Assembly: GCF_000003815.2 (NCBI RefSeq)
Contig: NC_049985.1
Location: 64,001-128,000 of the forward strand
Direction of reading: 5' to 3'
Origin: Branchiostoma floridae
Taxonomy: Eukaryota > Chordata > Leptocardii > Amphioxiformes > Branchiostomatidae
Length of the DNA stretch: 64,000 bases
Part shown: positions 12,901 to 22,900 of the stretch, piece after piece
Layout of the letters: every line of letters begins with the position of its first letter
Numbering within the stretch: the stretch's first letter is position 1
The notes under the pieces: generated by a model
What the model was told of the DNA's origin: nothing
Databases searched by the model: none
Seen by the model: the letters and a program-made list of their open reading frames with translations, nothing else
Made by a program: the position numbers and the translations under genes

Positions 12901-15763
12901 TGTGGACAGGTGGTCACTGTAGACAGGGTTCTTATTGCTTGTGTCAATGTGAAAAATACCATCAAAAGAGGTTTGACTGTATCCAATGAAGCTGGACATA
13001 CATTCTGTCCTCTCGGTCACAATCAGTACAAGAGTTAGTAGGTCATTAATAAGCAAAACTGGGTCAAGATTCTTAATGTACCTAAAGATGTCCAGATGGA
13101 ATAAGACCACTTTCCTTTTCACCGTACCTGAAGATGTCTGAGACGTGCTGTTTCCTGGTGGCCATGTCATGTTTCACCCACTTCATCACGGCCTCGTATA
13201 CCTGTTCTTCTGAATCTATGTTCAGGTCCGAGGAGCAGATCATCGCTGTTAGGTGGCCGGCAGTGACCTGTAACACAATAACAAGGCAGTCAGAGACGGC
13301 AGACTTCGCCCCCTTACCCATCGTACACCTGCTCTTCAGCATCAATGTTCAGGTCCGAGGAGCATATCATTGCTGTCAGGTGGCCGACACTTACCTGAGG
13401 GTAAAGAAAGGTAGATAAAAATAAAGATAAAGGTAGTTTCATAGCCTTTTTAAAGGCCGTAAGGGCACGAGGTTGGTATCCACTGTGTCTAGGGCACAGT
13501 ATTGTAAGGCGGAGCCCAAACCCCTCCTTTTACCTCTCCAACCGACATCAGGTACCTATTATCACACATGGGTGGAGTGGGGAAAGTTGTATCACCTTTC
13601 CCTCTACCTGCGGGAGTAACATGATAACAAGACAGTCATAGCCGTCAGGTGCCCTTCATTGACCTGCGAATTAACACAAGAATGAGGCAATTAGACATGG
13701 TAATAGCAGAAACACACACAGGCAAACAAACACACACACACAGACACACAGATGCACACAAATGAATACTAAAGACTGTCACATGTCTTAATCTTACCGA
13801 AGACATCTAGGACTCACCTGTAAGAACTCGTCATGCTGTATGACGTCTAAGAAGTTATCGCAGGAGTGCTTGTCGGCACACTTCATCAGCTCCATGCGGT
13901 TGTGCTGCTCAGCAAACATGCGGATCCCCAGGCAGTTGGCGGGGTGGAGGTGAGCCTAAGGAGGAAAATAGGTGTGAAATGTCTCTGCATCTACTTTTAA
14001 CTTAGTGGTATGCTACTATTTGAGTGGACATGGTAGTGCAACAGTGAAGCTGACAACAAACACATGAAAACATATAAAATATGCAGATATGAACTCTAAT
14101 CAGATAAACATTCACTTCTAATCTTGATAGCTTTCGCCTTATTACAAGTTGAGTCAACTTCACTAATTACAGTACAGCAGAAGCCAGTTAATTGCACAAC
14201 GGATAATTGCACACTTCTGTTAATTGCACGGAATCCCAAAGTCCCATAGTGATGCGGTCCAGCTGGATGACTTCACTTTGTTGCACCATCCGGATAATTG
14301 CACAAAATCACTCACACACACTCACTATCCGGTTTAACGTCTGTTGTTCCCCATCCCTTGGGGGTAAGACGTGCTTGCACGTAGATGAGGGGGCAAATGC
14401 GCTGGCAAATGGGGTGTGCAGTTAAACGGCTTCTACTGTATCATCAATTTCTGTTTCTTGAAGAAACAGAAATATCCTACCTTCATAAAGTCACAGCAAG
14501 CCTTCGCCAGAACTTCCACCTGCAGCAGGCAGGCCGCGTAAAGCAGCGACTGCACGTTTTCTGTCGTCATGACAACCTTCGACGTGTACGCAAACCGTAC
14601 AATCTGCTCCAGGGCGTAGCTGTCAATGTCCTTGATGGTCACCTACAGATTTTCACATACAGAAAAGGGATTTAGTTACAGTTCTTAAAAATCTGGGTAA
14701 GTCCAATTTTCGTGTTGGAAATTGCAGTTTATCAACTTTTCCATCAGGTCTTGCAGAGGTTTGATTATTCCTTCACAAGTTACAACTTACTCATGTAGCC
14801 AGCTGTTGTTCTTTATCTGAAGTAATTTGTCACCTTTGTATCAGAATTTTATTATTTAATCTCCAAAAAAGTTACGAGTATACACAAGATTTCCGAACTT
14901 TCAAGTGCTATATGTTGTCATCCCTTTTCTTAATGCTAAACGTACTTAATAATATCATTATAAGCCTTTATAACTACATGTAAAAACCTAATATACCTAA
15001 GACTCATATTAGCAGGTCATACCATTTGTAAAAGTTCTACAAACAAATGGTATGGTTTCCACCAATATTCAGATCTGTGGCCTTAGAAGAAGTACAGAAA
15101 TGAAGATTCTAAATAAACAAACAAACAAACCGTATCCTGGTAGCACTCTCCCATCCCTGATGTGAACATGGAGAAGAAGTATGGCGAGCAGGCAGCCAGG
15201 ACGACTCTGTGGCAGTGGATGGCTTTCTCTCCAACCTGCAGGAGGGGTGGAACACAAGAAATTCAAAAACTCTTCATATGTTTTCACACTTGTCAATGTT
15301 GGTGTCACTGAATCGGTCCTAATGACAGAAACTAAATGGTTTTTATTTTAACTAAATCGGACAAATTGTTAACGTTAGTGAGTAATTGCCTTTGAAAGGT
15401 GTGAAAATTAGCCTTACATTCTCCAGGATCGGTATAATCGTTGCAATTAATATTTCGGAAACCATATAACTCAGCATTTTTAATTTTCTGTCTACCGAAT
15501 ATTATATGAGTTTTGTTCTTACATTCTATTGAATTGTATTTAAGCAGGCTCCAGGAAGAATAGTGCTAAATTCATGTATCACTACCAGAAATGGAGTTTT
15601 CAATAAAACAAAATTTAATAAAAACAATAAAACACGTCCCGACCTTCAGCATTGTGTCACACAACTCCTCCTCTTCGTACAGCTGTCGTAGGATCTTAAA
15701 GGAGTCCTTGAAGAGGCTCCGCGCCTCGAAGGTCGACGTCTCCACCTCCACCATCTTGGACAT
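6972..15763 (-). CDS. klhl8: Kelch-like protein 8 (BTB-BACK-Kelch, CUL3 adaptor)
   Basis: Coding exons on the minus strand: 15763-15644, 15235-15131, 14642-14481, 13955-13818, 13267-13128, 12528-12341, 11345-11202, 10649-10538, 9782-9614, 9056-8897, 8099-7898, 7089-6972. They sum to 1758 bp (585 aa plus stop) with every phase matching; human KLHL8 is about 620 aa. Exons 1-4 give the BTB and early BACK ([35 protein letters not shown]). Exons 5-6 finish BACK ([30 protein letters not shown]). Exons 7-12 give six Kelch blades ([23 protein letters not shown]) and a C-terminus containing [10 protein letters not shown], as in KLHL8. BTB-Kelch proteins bring substrates to CUL3 ubiquitin ligases; nematode KEL-8 acts on rapsyn. 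The start follows CAACAG, so an upstream exon may add residues. Introns contain many partial exon copies. Confidence 0.93.
7127..7607. mobile_element. Foldback element with internal 56-bp minisatellite
   Basis: The ends are inverted copies of about 40 bp: CAAGCAGATCCTAC at 7127-7140 and its reverse complement at 7594-7607, continuing inwards as GGTAGCATAATATAGTATC. Between them are six units of about 56 bp starting with AGCTGGTGTGTTACGCC (7161, 7217, 7267, 7323, 7379, 7437; the 7217 unit is 6 bp short). A second 21-bp inverted pair lies at 7487-7507 and 7556-7576. The element sits in the last klhl8 intron. One further unit occurs at 34495-34560. Confidence 0.75.
8180..8330 (+). mobile_element. 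Degenerate tRNA-derived SINE fragment
   Basis: An A-box-like TGGGTAGAGCATTGGG, a B-box-like GTCCGATCC and then CCCTTGGGAAAGG with ACTTTACAC give a tRNA-type head and central domain shared with the better copy at 58508-58700. It lies in a klhl8 intron between the real exon 11 and its partial duplicate. Confidence 0.55.
8343..8455 (-). repeat. Partial duplicate of klhl8 exon 11 with intact acceptor
   Basis: These 113 bp repeat the first part of exon 11 (7898-8099), including a good acceptor (CTTTTCCAG before GTGG). There are nine base differences and all are synonymous third-position changes. After GTC-TCT the two diverge; reading on from the duplicate reaches a stop about 14 codons later, so splicing to it would drop the last Kelch blade and a half. 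No good donor is visible in it. Confidence 0.8.
9948..10292. mobile_element. TIR element with CAGGG...CCCTG ends
   Basis: It begins CAGGGTCGGACAAGT and ends with the imperfect inverse (ACTTGTTTAACCCTG), about 345 bp. The motif CACTTGCCCG recurs internally in both halves. The ends suggest a non-autonomous hAT-like element. Flanks are similar (CTAACCAG and CTAACAAG), but a clean target duplication was not established. It lies in the klhl8 intron between exons 8 and 9. Confidence 0.5.
11757..12440 (-). repeat. Five-copy array of the klhl8 exon 6 3' end plus donor
   Basis: The last ~90 bp of exon 6 (real copy from 12341) occur four more times with donors at 11757, 11920, 12051 and 12214. Each copy retains TCCATACGCACTCAG-type coding sequence and a GCAG|GTGAGT or GCAG|GTGGGT donor. 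Spacing alternates at 163, 131, 163 and 127 bp, so the higher-order unit is about 294 bp. Spacers carry TTAATTAGCCACTAATTA. The extra copies lack a convincing acceptor and polypyrimidine tract. Most differences are synonymous; the 12214 copy has Ala to Asp, Lys to Glu and Leu to Pro changes. Confidence 0.88.
12598..12668 (-). repeat. Duplicate of the klhl8 exon 6 5' end with acceptor
   Basis: About 70 bp are almost identical to the start of exon 6 (12465-12530), including the CCCAG acceptor followed by ACACGTGCGTTTCCC. Reading on through the copy diverges after the glutamate-rich stretch. It is a second, nearly unchanged 3' splice site just upstream of the real one. Confidence 0.8.
13310..13397 (-). 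repeat. Duplicate of the klhl8 exon 5 5' half; further fragment at 13615-13680
   Basis: It repeats the codons for [20 protein letters not shown] of exon 5 (13128-13267) with only Ser to Ala and a few silent changes, then ends at a stop. The acceptor region is altered to CTCAGGTAAGTG. A weaker copy of the same exon edge and its intron flank lies at 13615-13680 (GATAACAAGACAGTCAT, GTCAGGTG). Confidence 0.75.
13453..13610 (+). mobile_element. Dispersed repeat shared with 37240-37460
   Basis: CCACTGTGTCTAGGGCAC followed by GGAGCCCAAACCCCTCC matches the order CCACTGTGTCCAGGGCAC and GGAAGCCCATCCCTC at 37262-37312, both on the plus strand and both within introns. No ends or coding capacity were recognised; a SINE-like family is plausible. 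Confidence 0.5.
14175..14438. mobile_element. Tc1/mariner (pogo-like) MITE, 264 bp
   Basis: Terminal inverted repeats CAGCAGAAGCCAGTTAATTG and the inverse of CAGTAGAAGCCGTTTAACTG are flanked by TA on both sides (14173-14174 and 14439-14440), the target duplication expected for this superfamily. Inside, GGATAATTGCAC recurs. There is no transposase ORF. It is inserted in the klhl8 intron, 42 bp from the exon 3 donor side (14481). Confidence 0.8.
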
Positions 15764-18700
15764 CTGTTGACCTCTGACCCTTGACCTGGTTTGCTTTTTT
15801 TTCCTTATCCCTGAGAAAATCCTCTCCTCCTAGTTGGGGGAAAATTAATGAAATCATTGATTCAAAATGATTGAAGACTCAGTAAAGATTCAAACATCTC
15901 CCATTTTACACTAAAAATACATGTATAACAAGGTCATCAGAGATGGCAGTCTTACAGTAACCCTTTTTACACTTATTGCAATAAAACAAAAAAAAACACC
16001 ACACTGATGGGACACACAGACACTGTCACAACACAAACAATATCTCACTCTCCTATTGCCTACTCCTCTAAATCTGACTGTCTATACAGAAACAAACAGT
16101 TGGCAAACGATTCATTTACACATATACAATGTTCGACGGAATTGAAGGCATTTTTATTCTCCATGCCATCCATGTAAGATTTAGATTCCTATTTCCATGT
16201 CACATAGCCTAAAAAAACCCTTCCCATATCTGTAGTATGGCCATGACACTCTAGCCCCCGATCGAACTCAGAGTCAGAAGTAAAATATGTTTATATTATG
16301 ACAGTTGTAAAAATATCTGACTTCCTGTCCCGGAAATCAGGCCGGACAGCTGATATCATCCTGTGGGTCATGATACCGTATATCGGGTCATTGCACTACA
16401 AATTTGCAGCGCAGTGAAACAGAAAATCTCTTTGTTTGCTGAAGCTGTTTTAGGTCGCAGTAAAAACTATGGGAAGCAACACTATGAGTATGTGTGACGA
16501 GTTCCAAAAAACACCAAATTGATGACACAACAAATATTTTAAAATTTACAGTATTGCCAAACTGACCACTGTGAATTTATTCCAAGGGTAATGTTACCAT
16601 GTAAGATACACCAAACTTTAACTTGCATGTACAAAATGCAGTTAGTTTTGCATACAATTTTGTAAGGTGACTTTCAATTTTTTTTCTGTTTACACATGCC
16701 TTATGTAAATGAACCAGTTCTAACAGTACTAATGACACGAGAGCCCTGTTACACTAAATTATGGATTAGCAAATGGATTGGAGCAGACCATTTACTTGTA
16801 GTCCCTTATAATACAAAGTGGGTGACATGCCACAAATAGGCAATGGTTGATGTTGTCAATGATAATTTTTCAGGGGACAATGTACATTCAGAGTAAGCAC
16901 CTTTTTTTTCTTTACGGTACTTAGAATTTACCATAAAACTAATTGTCATTCTGATTCTAAGCTGTGGTGCTCAGTTGCTAGGGGGAGGGTCGAAACGACA
17001 AAATAATTTTAGGCAGGATGCCAGTATAATTTAACTTACATACTTTGTAATCATACGTTTGCATTTAAACGTTTTCAAACTTCTTGAGTATTTTCCCTGC
17101 CGCCATGGTGCACAATTTGTCAAAGATGTCAGAAAAAACAGCATTATGTTGACCAAAACAACATCCAGCTTGTACGACAACATTTTATCTGGCAAGCGAA
17201 GCGTCACCCACACACACTACTAGTAGCTCTCTCTGCTACGCCGCTTCTAACTCGCCCCCACCAACGCTGTCAGCTCCACTATATGTCCCAGGCCAAGCAG
17301 ACGGCGTTAGAAGCCGATTTAGCGATAAGAGAGAAGCTCTTTACTTACGTTTTATAGCGTGAAAACCAGAATCGATCCTGACTTGTCGCCTCTGACTGCA
17401 GACTGTTGTGATCCACTTACAGGAGACGTGACGAACCACTTCCGGGGCAGAGGTCAGGTTCCGGCGGGAAATTTGAATGTGACTTGGCTTTCCTCTGACT
17501 TGGCTTTCCTCCAAATCTTGTATTATAAATATTTACTCTTAATGTAAGCTAATTTGTTTTTCAGAGAATGTTAACAAAGTTCTGTGTCTAAACTGCTGAC
17601 GAAATGAAAAACTTTCGGGGCAGAGGTCATATTCTGGCGGGAAAACGTGAATGATTGAAGTGTTACTAGGGGATTTTGTAACACAAACATTGACTTAAAC
17701 CTCACTTACAATGTAGTTTAAACTCAAAGATGCACACAAGATGCATAGCAATATCTTCGTCTAAGATCAGGACGAGACGAGGCATATTTGCTATCTGAGG
17801 ACAAAGGTCACCCTTTGGCGCGAAATCATATATAGTTCATGGACCCGACAACCGGAACCAGTCATGTTCAGCAAAGAAAACTAGAATGATTGGGGCACAC
17901 ACTCACTCACTCCGGCGAGCTCGCAAAGGGTATGTGTATAAGTTCATATCATTGTCACAGACTTAATCTATCTTTAATGATAACATCATGTCTATCCAGG
18001 TCGCCAACGTCCAGCCCCCCTCCCACCTGACTTTATAGGCCTATGTGGTTCAGGCATGCAAGCTATCAACGAATTGCCAAACCGGAACCGAGTACTGGGG
18101 TCTAAAAGAACAAAGACGGTTTCTCCGTCTTCATATTCATAAGTGTCAATAACACCTTCTTATACGTAACGTTAGAAAAAGAAAATAATACCTGAATGGC
18201 AGAATACGCAGTCACTGCGGGGATCTACTTCATGCCTAGCCTCCCTCCCTACAATTCAATTACACGGCTGAAGATCAGGGCTTGATCGCAAGTGTGACCA
18301 CCACATTAATGTAACAACACGCCGGGGATTTTTATAGTTTTATAGGTGGCTCAAATAATTAGAGCATGTAACGGTGTTTTATAAAAGACCTGCAACACAT
18401 TGTTGTTACGGTGTATCAATAATATTGTTTTATTGTGAATGTTAGGAATACATCAACCCTTACTTACAAGTTTTGATTGTGTTCTGTTTTTCTGCTATGG
18501 AGACGGTGATTGTCGTTGTGATGGATGGGTATAGCAATGATGGGTTTTGGCTTTAATTAATCAGAAACTGGTTAGAAAGATGCGCTGTCATTATGAACAA
18601 AATGCCTATGCTTAGAAGGATCGATATCTATTATTAACGGGCGGAGTCAGAAGGCATTGGGTTAAAAGGGGGTTAAAAAGAGGTTCCGTGTTTTAAAGGG

Positions 18701-18965
18701 GACACAACTCGAGCACTAAAAACAGCCCACCAGACTTATCACCGGAATGTGAAAGGGGCTTTTCCGGTATAATGGTTCAAAACTTACAGTCCTGTGGCCG
18801 CACCTGTGACAATTACTGTCGTATTGGGGTCATCCAGGTTTAATAGCGCCGAATTCCAGTCGATCCAAAACCCTTGTAATTTAGCTCGTCGCAATTCAGC
18901 CCCTGGTTGCCAATAGAGTGTAGTTAGCCCACTCCTACAATAATGATGGTAATAAAGATATGTCT
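15764..18965. other. klhl8 5' flank and unannotated spacer
   Basis: This is 3.2 kb without a supported gene. The part next to 15764 probably includes klhl8 5' UTR exons and promoter; the segment near 17220-17500 is more GC-rich and could be the upstream promoter, but I see no TATA box or other decisive site. A short motif with CTTTCGGGGCAGAGGTCA recurs near 17440 and 17613. Confidence 0.3.
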
Positions 18966-19454
18966 TTAATATTTACACGTGAGACCCTCAAATACTCGTC
19001 TTACAACAGGATTCAGGTCGCAATAAACGTAATCAGACAGTTTCCCATGGGTGTAGTGGCACACGCACTGCTGGCATTTATAATCATATGTTGTGTGCCC
19101 GTACGTTCGCAAGTTATTAACCAATAAGACACATAACATTTGTGAGCAAACATAAACATTTCCCTCGTCATGCTTCGTCCTCAGTTCGGCCTCACTCTTT
19201 ACCTGCAGGTAAAGTTTCGACCGTTCGGCAAACTCTTGTAATAAGTAAGCACAGAAAGGACAATAGACATGTTGCACTTTCTGTACATTTATATTAGGCT
19301 TGTAACACATAGACATACACGTTTCTGAGTTTCTGAGGTAGCACCTCTTAATGTACAGTACACACGCACACCTGTGATTGAGGTAGCTCTTCTTTCTTGA
19401 GTGACACTGCCTACATGACGAGCCCAGTTTGAATTTATAGCAGCAGCGGTTCAT
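18966..19454 (-). CDS. Cysteine-rich hypothetical ORF, 162 aa
   Basis: A single open frame starts at ATG 19454 (MNRCCYKF) and ends at 18966. It holds about 20 cysteines, several in CxxC pairs (CRQC, CPFC, CQQC), a pattern compatible with zinc binding, and is lysine- and tyrosine-rich. No signal peptide is evident. I do not recognise a family. It is the only long ORF between klhl8 and NTase-TPR copy 2 and has no visible splice partners. It could be a chance ORF, a transposon-derived zinc-ribbon piece or a small lineage-specific gene. Confidence 0.3.
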   Translation of the reverse strand: MNRCCYKFKLGSSCRQCHSRKKSYLNHRCACVLYIKRCYLRNSETCMSMCYKPNINVQKVQHVYCPFCAYLLQEFAERSKLYLQVKSEAELRTKHDEGNVYVCSQMLCVLLVNNLRTYGHTTYDYKCQQCVCHYTHGKLSDYVYCDLNPVVRRVFEGLTCKY

Positions 19455-19784
19455 AACAAATATTGATTTGGACTTATGCAAAAATATAAGCTAGTTCATT
19501 AGAGACTGCCAACATGTTTTAAACTCGACGAGCCTGTAAAAGCATAACTTCTAGCATTATAGTAGACTTATCGTTGCTCATATGTTGTTGACTTGCAGTA
19601 AGATTTTATAATAAGAATAACGTTGACTGTCGTGGTGCGAAAAATAACGCCTTTACTCTGAGGGCAAAGGGCGCTCCGGCATACTTCAGTGACTCTCCAA
19701 ATTACTTGATGGCTTCATCTGGATATGTGGTTGTTTAACCGGAGATAGAGTTTGCACTCATTTGCACTCGTCTGATAACTGATA

Positions 19785-19935
19785 GTTTTCTTTTACTGAT
19801 ATCTAATATAGTTTTCATTGACCACCGAATGTATTCCAACATAATCCAATGTCATGATGTGCTTTCATCATCTTTAATGACCTTTCGTAAAACCTAATGT
19901 ATTTTCTTTGGTCGCCAAAGTCATTTCAACACTTC
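19785..19935 (-). pseudogene. Decayed TPR remnant downstream of copy 2
   Basis: On the minus strand, one frame off the upstream gene, the sequence reads like NDFGDQRKYIRFYERSLKMM followed by a shortened GLCWNTFGGQ, matching the TPR modules of copy 1. The expected Trp codon is TGA, the module is short by several codons and there is no continuing frame. Copy 2 therefore once had the TPR array that copy 1 keeps. Confidence 0.75.
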
Positions 19936-22900
19936 CAAACACTGTGTTGCACATGGTAAGTAAGGGAGTAATGTCTGGAAGTGTTGCAAGATACGAGACA
20001 TCCCAAAAAGATCTGCTAACCATTTCTTAGGGTCCACGTAACTGCCCGCCTTGAGCTCTGTCAGTGATGCTAGCACATGACTTACGGACGCTTCAAAATG
20101 GAACATTTGTCGCTTCAGTCTTAAACATAAAGTATCTTCGATGGCTTTTGAAACTCGAAGTAAAGTCGTTGGACTTGTTTTCATAACTGTGTTCACTACG
20201 CACTGCATGGTTGGCATGGCGACGTCAACGGATCTAAAGTACATGCAGATAAATAATTCGGCCGACTCGACCATCCCGTCGAATACGTCATCTTTGTACA
20301 GTAGGATTTCATCCTCTAGTTTATCCAGTTGGGTTTCTACATCAGTGAGGGGAGACACTTTGTCCTTCTGTCCTCCGTTGGAGATGTACGATCTTAACCG
20401 CAGCTCCGCTGAGATGCTGATCAGTACAGTCAAGTTGCGGGCTTCTTCGGCATTGATCCGCTGTGCCTTGCGTAACTCGTCTATTATTTTCCATACACTG
20501 GGGGTCGTGATACCACAGCCAATACCCAAAGTATTAACGGCTATGCTTGAACACCGGTATATTTGTTTCTTAACATCCAGATACTCAGATGGCTCAACAT
20601 CTTTTGTTTGATGAATGTTATCCTCCTCCCCCAGGGTTGTCAGCAATGAAACACCAGGCGAACTATCTACGCTTCTGTAGAGTCTGTTCATATACTCATC
20701 CACCAAGGACACGTCTCCTGTTAAGTGTGCCACCCGCCTCAGGATGTCTGACAGGTGATAGCCTTCCGCAACGGCAATGTGCAGATGTTGATATGCCTCT
20801 AACTTTTCAGGAGTCTGGATGAGACTAATGGAAGGTTTGGTTCTGGTCTCGTCTCGTCCAATAGGAGTCTTAGAAGCCCATGGCATGAAGCCGTCGAAGG
20901 CGAAGCCGCGAGGTGTGACGGAGTCGAAGAACCAATCTTTCTCTGGGTCTTCCGAGAGGAAGTCGTTGAGTGACGGGATGGCCATGGCTGGGAGGATGGT
21001 TTCCCCAAGGTTGATGACTTTTAGATGTAAGTAGTGTGTGAGGTTTAGGAAGTACCTCCGTGTATCATCATCATCCTTCCCTTCCTCAATCAGAATGGCG
21101 AACTCCAGGTCGGAGTACGGCGTGACCAGTTCTGTGGCCTGTGAGCCTAACCCGATGAAAGCGTACTTACACGGAGGAGGTCCAAGTTTGGCAATACACT
21201 CAAGAGTCAGCAAATGAATAAACTCTTGTCTTTCAACTGTGATACTTTTGAACAGGTTTTTGATTGCTTCAGCTCGTTTGAACTCTACCTCTCGCAGAAG
21301 AAGGTCATCTTCAAACATATCATAATGATAAGGGTTGTGTTCCTGATGAATTGTGTCTAGCTGAGATTTTACACGGGCGCGCATGTTGTCCAGTTCCTTT
21401 ATGTGATCTAACGCGCTGCTGTACGGACACGGTTCACAGTCTAGGTTACAGGTGTTCCTAAGAAACTGCCGTTCTGTTTCTTGCAGTCTTGTTACTACCA
21501 TGTTTTGTTTGACTCCATCTGTCCGTGCCATGGAGGCGTTATACAGAGCTGCTGCCTGTGTGAATGTCCTACCTTCTCCTGTCCGCTTGCCTCGCTCGAC
21601 ATAGACGTCACCCATCCTGCACAGACAGTCAGCTTCTCTAGCATTGTAGGGTTTACTTGGATCTGTAGTACGGAATCAGATACGAATCAGATTGGGTAAA
21701 CGTCAACGGATATATCACATGGGTAAGTTTGTAAGTATGATGTTTCAATTAGGACCTTGAAAATATTCATAATTGCCATAAAGTCAAACGATAATAATCG
21801 AAGTTATGATAAAACTGAATTTCCAAGATAAGATAGGCCATTTACTCTTTATGTATCTGAATTAAGCTGCAATTGCAATCTTTTAGACTTGGATGGATGT
21901 CAGATATAGCCTCTACCAGGCTTCGTGGATCGGTAAAATCATTATCCTCACCACGGAAGCCTGTGCGGAGTCGCTATGAACAAACGACATAAAATTAATC
22001 CCCCCTACTCTCCAAGCAGAGGTTAGGCTCCGGCTGTTTTTAACGTTATTTTTAGTCGTTTTTATCGGGCTTTCTATTTTGTCATTTTTTTGCTGTGTCC
22101 GGCCCTGTTGAGTGTGGCCAAGCTGTACCTTTTTGGTGAAGTTTGGAGGCAAAAAGGACTCATTTTGGGATGCAATGGCCGACTCGAGGGCTTATGACGA
22201 TAACAAACGTTTGATGCAGGACGGGATGGCTTGAAAACAAAATGTTTTGCCGGTCCCCGTGAAAAGTCCCGGCTGCTGCTGTCATGACCCGTCACGGGCG
22301 AGTCGGAAAGCGATAAACCACTTCGCACCTATTAGATAGCGATTAGCGGACTTCAAAGAACATAGCGACCCCGCACAGTCTTCGTGGTGAGGAAACGTAC
22401 TCTTCTGGCCGGCTAACTCCCCTAGCGTACTATAGAATTTATTTGTCCGATTTCTACAATTAGACCACCGATCCACGAAGCCTGGTAGAGGCTAAGTCAG
22501 ATAGTCTGTGCATGGACAATGCATGACAAACCGTGGACCAGCTTCAGGGCGGCTGCTATGTTCTGCTCTGCTGCGTCCAGGTCTCCATTTCCCAAGTCAC
22601 GATCTGCCGTCTGGATGTAGCTGTGGTAGGAGCTATAAAATGCGGACAAACAAGCTGAATAAATATTACAATGATTCCAAAAGCCAATTTGCAACCAAAA
22701 AAATATGATAAAACGCCTGAGGGTATTTTCCCACTCCACCCTCATTCCGAATTCCAGGTTAATTGTCCCCACATAAAAAAAGTTTAATTCATTTGAGTGA
22801 CAAAAGACATTACATTATATATTCCCGTATATTGTGGTAGATCTATGGCATCTATCGTTTGCCATTTTCAGCTTTCTGTGTTTACATGGCACGAAAATGG

